Translations under genes and position numbers: made by a program
Shown here: positions 9,472 through 17,077 of the stretch, piece by piece
How positions within the stretch are numbered: the first letter of the stretch is position 1
Layout: every line of letters begins with the position of its first letter
From: Yarrowia lipolytica
Lineage: Eukaryota > Ascomycota > Dipodascomycetes > Dipodascales
Reading direction: 5' to 3'
Assembly: GCF_001761485.1 (NCBI RefSeq)
Contig: NC_090774.1
Span: 2,232,001-2,296,000, forward strand
Length of the DNA: 64,000 nucleotides
Notes under the pieces: generated by a model
What the model saw: only the letters and a program-made list of their open reading frames with translations
What the model was told of the DNA's origin: nothing
Database searches by the model: none

Positions 9472-11100
9472 ATGAAGTTTTCTTTCGTTTTTATTGCTGC
9501 CGCCGCTGCAGTTGGAGCCCACGCTCAAGCTGGTGAGTTAACTACTATCCAATCCATCGTTCCTGTCACGTGCACCCCCGCGCCTGCCCCCAATCTCGCG
9601 ACCTGTGTGGATACTTGTACACAGGTGCTCACAACATTCCTAACCTGCAATGGTCTGCTGGACTGCCTCTGTCCCATCATTGTTCAAGTTGGCGATCTTG
9701 TTACTGAGTGCCTGTTGTGTCTGCCCCTTCTTGGAGATCTGCTGCGGTTTGTCACAGACGATGTCGTAAACGTGTTGCTCGGATGCAACGTTGCCACTAC
9801 CGTTCCCGCTCCCACCGAGTGCTTCTCCACCACCTCCGTGGTGGTCACCGTTACTAACCTCCCAGAGTCTAGCACTGCCTCCAACGATTCGTCTGGCTCT
9901 ATCACTTCCTCCGATGCTGTTGCTTCCTCTGCACCTACTTCTGCTACTGCTGATGAGACACAGAGCTCAGGCTCTGTCACTGCTTCCGATGGATCTAGCT
10001 CAGGTTCCGCCTCCAACACTGTTACAGACGGCTCCGGTGCTTCTTCCGACACTGCTACGGACGGTTCTGGTTCTGCCTCTGTCCCTGCCTCTGCTACTGA
10101 TAGCTCCGGTGCCTCTGCTACTACCACTGACGGATCCGGTGTTTCTGCTACAGACTCCGCTACCGACGGATCCGGGGCCTCTGGCTCTGCTACCGGGTCT
10201 GGAGCTTTTGTCACTGGAAGTGCACCGACGGATCTGGTGGCTCTGGCTCTGCTACCGACGGGGTCTGGAGTTTTCTGTCACTGGAAGTGCTACCGACGGA
10301 TTCTGGAGCTTCTGTCACTGGAAGTTGCTACCGACGGATCTGGGCCTCTGGCTCTGCTACCGACGGGTCTGGAGCTTCTGGTCACTGGAAGTGCTACTGA
10401 CGGATCTGGAGCTGCCACTAGAACTGCTACCGACGGCTCTGCTACCACTGCTGGTTCAGGCTCCGGTTCTGACGGCTCTGACTCCGGTTCTGGTTCAGGT
10501 CTCGAAGACACAGACTCTGGTGCCGGCTCTGACTCTAATACTAACACAGATGGCGCTTTCGCTAACTCCACCGCTCCTGCTACAGTCACCGAGGTGACCC
10601 ACGTCAACTCTACCGTGGCCACCGTCACCATCACCTCTTGTGACGACCACAAGTGCCACGAGATCCCCGCTACTCTCGTCACCACCGTCACCCACGGTGT
10701 CACCGTGACTCTGACCGTCCCCTGCGAGACTACCACTGTTTCCGAGCACGGCTCGGTCGTGCCCAAGCCCAAGCCCGAGCCCGCGACCTCTTCTCCCGCT
10801 CCCAAGCCTACCCCTGAGACCTCTGCTCCCAAGCCCGTGCCTGAGACTCCCAAGCCTGCCCCTGAGCCCGCTCCCAAGCCCACCACTGCTCCTGCTCCCA
10901 AGCCCGTGCCCGAGTCTTCTTCTACCATTACTCTGGCCAAGACTCTGACCCAGACTCTGACCAAGCCCAACAACCTCACCATCCCCACCACTCCCGTTCA
11001 GGCTCCCAGCACCACCGTTGCCCAGGCCAATGCCGGCGTTCAGCAGCACGCTAACGTTGTTGTTGCTGCCGTTCTCGGTGCCGCTGCCCTCCTTATGTAG
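9472..11100 (+). CDS. GPI-anchored cell-wall protein with Cys-rich head (sequence doubtful at 10.2-10.4 kb)
   Basis: 542 residues from the ATG at 9472, which gives a signal peptide (MKFSFVFIAAAAAVGAHAQA); the open frame extends upstream but without a better start. Residues about 35-120 hold a dozen cysteines, with patterns CVDTC, CNGLLDCLC and ECLLC reminiscent of CFEM or hydrophobin-like secreted domains. A Ser/Gly/Asp stalk of ATDGSGAS-like repeats follows, then a module with SCDDHKC and a closing TVPC that recurs twice in the 17078 gene, a Pro/Lys-rich linker, and a hydrophobic GPI-type tail after QANAG. At about 10214-10390 the protein abruptly loses the repeat and reads as Leu/Trp/Cys-rich sequence, because the DNA repeat shifts frame and returns; this looks like consensus error. 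An in-frame candidate intron is reported as a finding. Confidence 0.82.
   Translation: MKFSFVFIAAAAAVGAHAQAGELTTIQSIVPVTCTPAPAPNLATCVDTCTQVLTTFLTCNGLLDCLCPIIVQVGDLVTECLLCLPLLGDLLRFVTDDVVNVLLGCNVATTVPAPTECFSTTSVVVTVTNLPESSTASNDSSGSITSSDAVASSAPTSATADETQSSGSVTASDGSSSGSASNTVTDGSGASSDTATDGSGSASVPASATDSSGASATTTDGSGVSATDSATDGSGASGSATGSGAFVTGSAPTDLVALALLPTGSGVFCHWKCYRRILELLSLEVATDGSGPLALLPTGLELLVTGSATDGSGAATRTATDGSATTAGSGSGSDGSDSGSGSGLEDTDSGAGSDSNTNTDGAFANSTAPATVTEVTHVNSTVATVTITSCDDHKCHEIPATLVTTVTHGVTVTLTVPCETTTVSEHGSVVPKPKPEPATSSPAPKPTPETSAPKPVPETPKPAPEPAPKPTTAPAPKPVPESSSTITLAKTLTQTLTKPNNLTIPTTPVQAPSTTVAQANAGVQQHANVVVAAVLGAAALLM
9533..9865 (+). other. Candidate in-frame intron (333 nt) inside the Cys-rich GPI-protein gene
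   Basis: A GTGAGT donor at 9533-9538 and a TACTAAC branch sequence at 9852-9858 followed by CAG at 9863-9865 fit the Y. lipolytica splice consensus. Its length is 111 codons, so removal keeps the frame and joins the signal peptide directly to the Ser/Thr stalk, deleting the Cys-rich head. The segment is also fully open and protein-like, so it may be retained, removed, or both. Confidence 0.35.
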
Positions 11101-11906
11101 TGTGTCTAGATTCCCCTTATGAGATGTTTGTTATTGCATGGTATTGTAGTACAATACTGGAGACTTGTACTTGTAGTTTGGTACGTGCATTTCTCACAAG
11201 AATGATATAACTACAGTATGTATAAGTACGAGTATCGGTAGGTTGATACATACCAAGGCAGAAAGAACTTCCTACTGCTAATCCTGTCAACACCAATATT
11301 CTGACATATTCGACTATTCCAACATCTCTGTACTTGTATCATAATTCTCGAATTCAGCCAATGTGGGGTTTCCCCTTTTTTCCCCTTTTTTCCCATTTTC
11401 CATCATTTTCCCACCGTTTTTATTTTCCCTCATTTTTTTGTTTTTCCTTATTTTTATATTCCCATTTTTTATTTTCCCATTTTCCCATTTTTTTTCTTTT
11501 TTCCATTTTTTTCTTTTTTCCATTTTTTTTCTTTTTCCCATTTTTTCCCATTTTCGATGGTGAACTTCGGACGTTTATTTTGTGGGCTGTTATTCACCTC
11601 CCAATTGCTGACATCTCCATCGTATGCCTCCATCTGCACAACACCACGAGCAATTTGAAATGTAGACGTGAGCTTGCGATGGCGAGGGTTTGATTTCCGT
11701 CTTTAACGAGTAAAAAACAGCTCACGAGTGCCCCCCCGTTTCCCCGGCTTCGGTACCTGTCCCTGTGCTCCACTGATTTCTTTGGGGGTAAGTCGTCGTC
11801 TTTCTCCGGCCACGTGACTCGGCACAAAACTTTAGCGCGCATGTAGACCTGATTTTGAAATTTTCGTGAGATCAAGCCAGCACGACCCCACAAAAACACC
11901 TAGGCC
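11101..11906. other. Intergenic with long pyrimidine-rich tract
   Basis: No gene. About 11364-11555 is almost pure T/C on the + strand, built from TTTTCCCATTTT-like units. Closer to the next gene there is a CACGTG site at 11811-11816, 90 bp before the ATG at 11907. Confidence 0.7.
11364..11555 (+). repeat. Pyrimidine-rich low-complexity tract
   Basis: About 190 bp of T- and C-runs with loose repeats of CCCATTTT. It gives artefactual Phe/Pro- and Lys-rich open frames on the two strands. It could promote unusual DNA structure or be a terminator/promoter poly(dA:dT) element. Confidence 0.9.
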
Positions 11907-14459
11907 ATGCTGGCAACGCGGGTATTGAGGAATGCGTACACACGGCGCATGATGGCCGAGCTGGCCCGCAAGGGAGAGTTACTGGGCCCTCGTCCAAAGG
12001 CCGATCCCACCAAGAAGCCGCCACGAGAGACGATAAAGATGGCTCCGCCAACCGACAATGGGCGAGAAGCCAGTCTATTTTTCCACACAGGCAGCCGCGT
12101 GCGAGAGCAGGCTCCGACGGTGCAAGTCCGCATTGCTCTTTCGGACGCGGACAGCTTGTTGGACCAATTGGAGGAGGTTAAGCACAAGGCTGATGGAGCC
12201 ATACACAAGGAAGCGAGGGCCCGAGCGACGGGTCCGCCCCCCAAAACGCCAAGAGTGCCAGCATTACAAAAGAGGACGGCGGCGGGGACCGTAGTCCCGG
12301 AGACTCTGGTTTCGGACCCGGTGCCTGCTTTCTCACCACATACAAGCATTGAAGAGAGTGGGTTCGTTGAGTTGGATCAAATGGAGGAGGACATAGACAC
12401 TAAGCATACACAACAGGCGATAGATACAGCATCAGCAACGACAGCATCAGCATCAGAAACGACAGCATCAGAAACGACAGCATCGGCACCGACAGTGACA
12501 CCAACAGAGATCAACATGGAGTGGCAGAGAGGAATCTGGGATAGGATCAACGCAGACAGTGCTTCGATGGCAGACATACAAAACTTCATTTCGGACGGCA
12601 TCAAGAAGGGATACAAGCTCACTCGACGATATAGAAAGGGGGCTTTCACCGGCCTGTACAAAAGGGAGGAGTACAAAACGGTGGTGCAGCTGTGCAAAAA
12701 GCTCCACTGTGATAATCTACACACGGCCGAGTTTGAGGTCATTTTGCGCAGTGCGGCCGAAACCAACCAATGGCGGTTTGCGGACCAACTCATGAACAAA
12801 CATTGGGAGCTGGTGGAGAAGGGACCAGCCAGTGTATCTCTGACGGCTTTGGAGATCTTTATCAACGTTGATTTCTCGATAGCAAGGGCGTTTGTGGATC
12901 AACTGATGCATGACAAACGGTTCAGTGATCACAAAACGTTCCAGGAAAAGGTGGCCTACGTATACTTGAAGGGCACGCGCACGGTGGCGCTTAATCTGTC
13001 CGAGATGATGCGATACGCCACCCAGTACCAGGATCTGCCGTTCATGGAGTCGGACAAAGTGCTCGGCCAGATGGTGAGAGGGTTTCATCAGCTCGGAACC
13101 CCGAAACAGATCAAAATCTTCCAGCAGTATCTGTGTTCTCGAGGCTTTGACAAGATGCAGGGCGTCAAGGAGGCCATGTTTCTGCGGTATCTGTACCTGC
13201 GGCAGTTTGACAAGGCTATCAACTTGGTTAAGTCCAAGCATTATTACACCTACAAAAGCACCATTTCGGGATACTTGGCTCTGGCAAGAAGACAGGATTG
13301 GGAGGGAGTGTTGGGGTTCCACAAGAAGCTTCTGACACTCCAGCCTAACATGAAAATCCACGACACAATGAACTGCTGCCTGATCGAGGCTTATGGAGCC
13401 ACTCAGTCCATGAAACGGGCAATTATCCAGGCCCAGTCTCAGCCAAAGTTAACTCCGGCTGCCGTTTCGTCCCTTTTCCGGGTATTTTGTCATCATCATC
13501 CGGAACAATCTGGCGACTTGGATCGAGTTTTGGCGTCTCCTGCTGTGTCTGAGGTCAGAGTGCTCACCAAGAACCTCGATCTGCGAAACATGGTGCCCAT
13601 GATGCTTCTCAACTCGATGGACGTGCGCAATGGTGTTTCTATTGCCGCCTTCCAGGGCGTACACATCAAGAGAAGACGGACCATCGAGGCTATGGTCCGA
13701 CAAGGCAGGGCAGAAAGAGCATACAAGTACTACACGATGCTTACCAAAACGGAGATTCCGTTCTCCGAGCACGACTACCTGACACTCATCAGAGGGCTGT
13801 GCCGACAAGGGTTTCTTCATCTGGCTGAGGAGATCCTGGCTGATTTTGAACAGGCTGTTCCTCAGGGGTCCTGGAGAAAACGAGTTTGTCGTCTGGACGT
13901 GGACATGCTGAGAAGCACCAATGCAGGCCTAGACAGTACAGAAAAACACTCTGGCTCGCCGCGGGTTATTCTGGCCGACTATGTGTCTAAACACTGCACT
14001 AGAAAGGGCCCCCGACGAGATGGAACTGTTTTGGGCAGTCCCAAGTACAACACCAAGACGGGCTACGAATGGATTGTGGTCGGCATGCACATGGTGTCTC
14101 AGGGACTGTATGTGGAGGCGCGTGAATTTCTCAAGGACGCACAGTTGAGAGAACCCATGGCCTATGCTCTTTTGGCAGAGTGCCATGCTCGTCTGGGCGA
14201 TGTTCCTGAGATTCACAAGCTTATCAAGGAGATGCGAGCTCGAAATGTACGGGCTGACCAGACTTACAAGGCGCTACTGAGCCTGACCGAGTATCAATAC
14301 GGGACCGGGCTTGTGGCTGTTTTGGACAAGTTGAAGGTTCTGATTGATGAGCGACACCAGCACGCTGTTCAAGATCAAGGCGAGTTCCTGGAGGTCCTGG
14401 TCAACGGAGTGAGAATGCATGAGGAGAAGGAGAGCGACACCAAGAAACTACAAAAGTAG
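11907..14459 (+). CDS. Pentatricopeptide-repeat-like protein, probably mitochondrial
   Basis: 850 residues. The N-terminus (MLATRVLRNAYTRRMMAELARK) is Arg-rich, lacks early acidic residues and fits a mitochondrial targeting sequence. Residues about 170-195 are a low-complexity Ala/Ser/Thr/Glu stretch coded by an ACAGCATCAGAAACG-type repeat. From about residue 215 the protein is an unbroken series of helical pairs with PPR-like spacing (for example around the segments DYLTLIRGLCRQGFLHLAEE and YALLAECHARLGDVPEIHKL). PPR proteins bind organellar RNA and act in stability, processing or translation of mitochondrial transcripts. I cannot assign an orthologue. The gene interrupts the run of cell-wall protein genes. 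A CACGTG site lies in its promoter. Confidence 0.72.
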   Translation: MLATRVLRNAYTRRMMAELARKGELLGPRPKADPTKKPPRETIKMAPPTDNGREASLFFHTGSRVREQAPTVQVRIALSDADSLLDQLEEVKHKADGAIHKEARARATGPPPKTPRVPALQKRTAAGTVVPETLVSDPVPAFSPHTSIEESGFVELDQMEEDIDTKHTQQAIDTASATTASASETTASETTASAPTVTPTEINMEWQRGIWDRINADSASMADIQNFISDGIKKGYKLTRRYRKGAFTGLYKREEYKTVVQLCKKLHCDNLHTAEFEVILRSAAETNQWRFADQLMNKHWELVEKGPASVSLTALEIFINVDFSIARAFVDQLMHDKRFSDHKTFQEKVAYVYLKGTRTVALNLSEMMRYATQYQDLPFMESDKVLGQMVRGFHQLGTPKQIKIFQQYLCSRGFDKMQGVKEAMFLRYLYLRQFDKAINLVKSKHYYTYKSTISGYLALARRQDWEGVLGFHKKLLTLQPNMKIHDTMNCCLIEAYGATQSMKRAIIQAQSQPKLTPAAVSSLFRVFCHHHPEQSGDLDRVLASPAVSEVRVLTKNLDLRNMVPMMLLNSMDVRNGVSIAAFQGVHIKRRRTIEAMVRQGRAERAYKYYTMLTKTEIPFSEHDYLTLIRGLCRQGFLHLAEEILADFEQAVPQGSWRKRVCRLDVDMLRSTNAGLDSTEKHSGSPRVILADYVSKHCTRKGPRRDGTVLGSPKYNTKTGYEWIVVGMHMVSQGLYVEAREFLKDAQLREPMAYALLAECHARLGDVPEIHKLIKEMRARNVRADQTYKALLSLTEYQYGTGLVAVLDKLKVLIDERHQHAVQDQGEFLEVLVNGVRMHEEKESDTKKLQK

Positions 14460-15529
14460 TATGTATATAGTAATAGCATGTGATGACGGTCTTTCCTACG
14501 CGCGAGTAGCACAAGTACCCGGAGTATTCACTGAAACACGAGGAGCGGTTAATTACTGTATTCACCATAACATTCGCAAAACAGTTTTTTTTGGGGGGCT
14601 ACAGGGTCCATAGCCCGCGTCCTAAAGACAAGAAACCCAGGGGTCTGCCTGACTGCAAGTCGGGTGTCTGGCAGTGGAATGTATAGTGATCTTGCGATAC
14701 GAACAATGAACATTCGAAGCTGCGACTTCTGTCTATGGACTACGGGTACTGTAATGAGTTGATGATTATGAGCTCGCGAACGGACATTATCTTTCTTGTT
14801 TTAAAACCGCGAAACTATCACTACTTCGCGTCTTGTGTATGTTTCATATTCTACTTCGAGACGGCAGCAACGTGAAGTGGGGTGTGAAGGTGTGCATTCC
14901 TTTCTAGATCCCGCAATAATATATACAGAGTCGGATGTCACCTTCTAGATTGATGTCCAATGACTTACTTGTGTCTTGAGAAGAGTGGGCTGCTGACTCA
15001 GATGGACGGCGCCGATCAGGGTGATGATCAGCACACCCCATTTATACATGATGACGAATCACTGAAGACTGTGGTGTATATTGGGGGCATCCTGAACAGG
15101 CAAGCATGGTGTCTCAACCATGAGAATTACGTGCGGAGGGGTCTGAGACGTTATATGAAGGTTCGTATGAGACCCAAACATTGGAGCGGCGAGAGTAGGC
15201 AGGGGGGGGGAGATACAACATACAGAGGGGAGGAGAGTCGAGGTTGAGGAGTTGACAGACTCGAACGTGACGACGAATCCCCTCAATATATTCAAGATGG
15301 ACGGCGTCGACCGGATCCCTATGACCGTCTGAGTCCTATCCCATCTCCGACAATTGTGCAGCAGCATGCACTGACATAGTGTACCTCCAAGTAAGTTGAG
15401 AAACCTGTCTGGGTTGTTTCTTTCTAATTAAGAGCTCAAAATACCTGCGATCGCGGGTGTTTGAGGGATGAGCTTGACATGTCTGAGGTTGGTCAGCAAG
15501 TTAACCAGATCAGTGGAGCAGGTGGAGCG

Positions 15530-15603
15530 GTTGAACACCAGGTGAACGTTAGGTGAACATCAGGTGAACATCAGATGAACACCAGTGGACACCAGGTGAA
15601 CAC
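15530..15603. repeat. 11-12-bp degenerate tandem repeat (GGTGAACATCA)
   Basis: Six to seven imperfect copies of GGTGAACATCA or GGTGAACACCA. No coding sense is apparent. Confidence 0.8.
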
Positions 15604-17005
15604 CCACTGCTTCTCAAACGTTAGGGTTGCGCGTATTACCAGAGGATGGGTGTAGAAGGAGTGAGACAGCGAGCAGAAAGAGTTGCGAAAACGAAAAGCC
15701 GACTTGTTTGGAGGTGTAGCCAATTAGCCAGGCACTATATAGACTATGGGGGCATAAGAACAATAAACAGTGCCGATTGGAGGTGAAAGAGACGATTCGA
15801 GGCCCCAAAAGGATCGTAGATGCACTCAAAAGTGTTCACCGCCCATTTTAGGACCGTTTCCTTGTCCAGCTGTCCATGAAAGGCCCCTCCTATGGACGCA
15901 TGGCAACTTGGCACTCGGTACTAAGGTTCCATTAGCCGAGTTTACAAAATAGAAAATTTGAAAAATTTAATTTTTTTTAAAAAATTGAAAAAAAGATTGC
16001 CGGTGCAGAAAAACCAAGAATAAAAAATAAAAAAAATCGACAGTTGTGCGGGGGAGTGGTGATGTTCGATGAGCATTTTGGTGGGGAACCATTATACGTG
16101 CAAGTACAAGTATTCGTACAACCAAATAGTCACTCAGGTTGGTCAAATTTAATGACAAATCCAAGTGAGACTCAACCCCAATAGGCAATGTTGCTCTCAT
16201 AGCCCGAAAGAGACACGGATCTGGCCACTGTACGGTATACTCGTCGTCTTACACACCTGGTCTCAGAGTCCCTCAACCCTCCGCTGCATCGCAGACCGGG
16301 CACAGAACGACTTTGACCCCTGTATGGTGAACAAGGGTGTGTTGAGGTTAGTGAGCAATAGAGTGCAACATGGCTGCCAGGTCTTGGAGAGAAAAACACC
16401 TTCATTTGAGCATTGAAACAGCTCGTAGAGCACGAGTACCACAACCGCAAGGCTCCAACTGCCCTTTAGCCCACACCCTAGTTTCTACCGAACCGGTACT
16501 CGTGCTAAATCTCCAAGTATCTCCAAGTAGCCCCACTAAGGCGGGGTTTTAAAATGCGTGCAGATCATGCAGATCACACCAATTATGCACCAACCCCATG
16601 CCAACCTACAGCTGGCACTCGGCGAGCACAAGGCCAAGCGTCCATGGGAGATCGACTGATTGACTGGAGATCATGGATGGACGATGCGCAATACGAGATG
16701 ACGGGTGGTAACCAGCTATCTCAAACGGGCCCTGCCTGTGTCTGTTGTAGACACACCGGGAAGACTGATACCCAAAAGACGATACCATACAAGAGAATAC
16801 AACCCCCGGATATCACGCGCGACACCCTCTCAGGAGCTTGGCTCCCGAATTATACTGCGACGACGACAAGCTCTGGCTTTGCTTTTCTAAAATAGCTTGA
16901 GTCTATTGCGATTGTCTACGCCGGGCCTAGGAGCAGTCAGGACCCTGGTACAATAGAAGCAACACGAAACCTATTGGGGCCCGCCGCCCGCCTGGTCTCA
17001 GTACA

Positions 17006-17018
17006 AGTACATAAAGAC
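17006..17018 (+). promoter_or_regulatory. 13-bp core promoter element, second copy
   Basis: AGTACATAAAGAC, identical to 9384-9396, 59 bp before the ATG at 17078 and adjoining a TACAAGTAC motif. Confidence 0.55.
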
Positions 17019-17077
17019 CCTGGGGCGTCTCCACAGGACCCTCTTCTCCCGTGTCCCCACGATCGCTACTCGCCACA

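Larger units (their letters stand above)
14460..17077. other. 2.6-kb intergenic region
   Basis: No supported gene. It contains degenerate 11-12-bp repeats of AGGTGAACATC type (about 15530-15603), an A/T-rich block at 15948-16040, several TACAAGTA motifs near 16095, and the 13-bp element before the next gene. The open frames of 60-113 codons have no protein-like pattern. Confidence 0.6.

Noticed and set aside
14648-14664. Seven-bp hairpin with 3-base loop after the PPR gene
   Set aside because: Too short and not followed by a T-run; such hairpins are common by chance.
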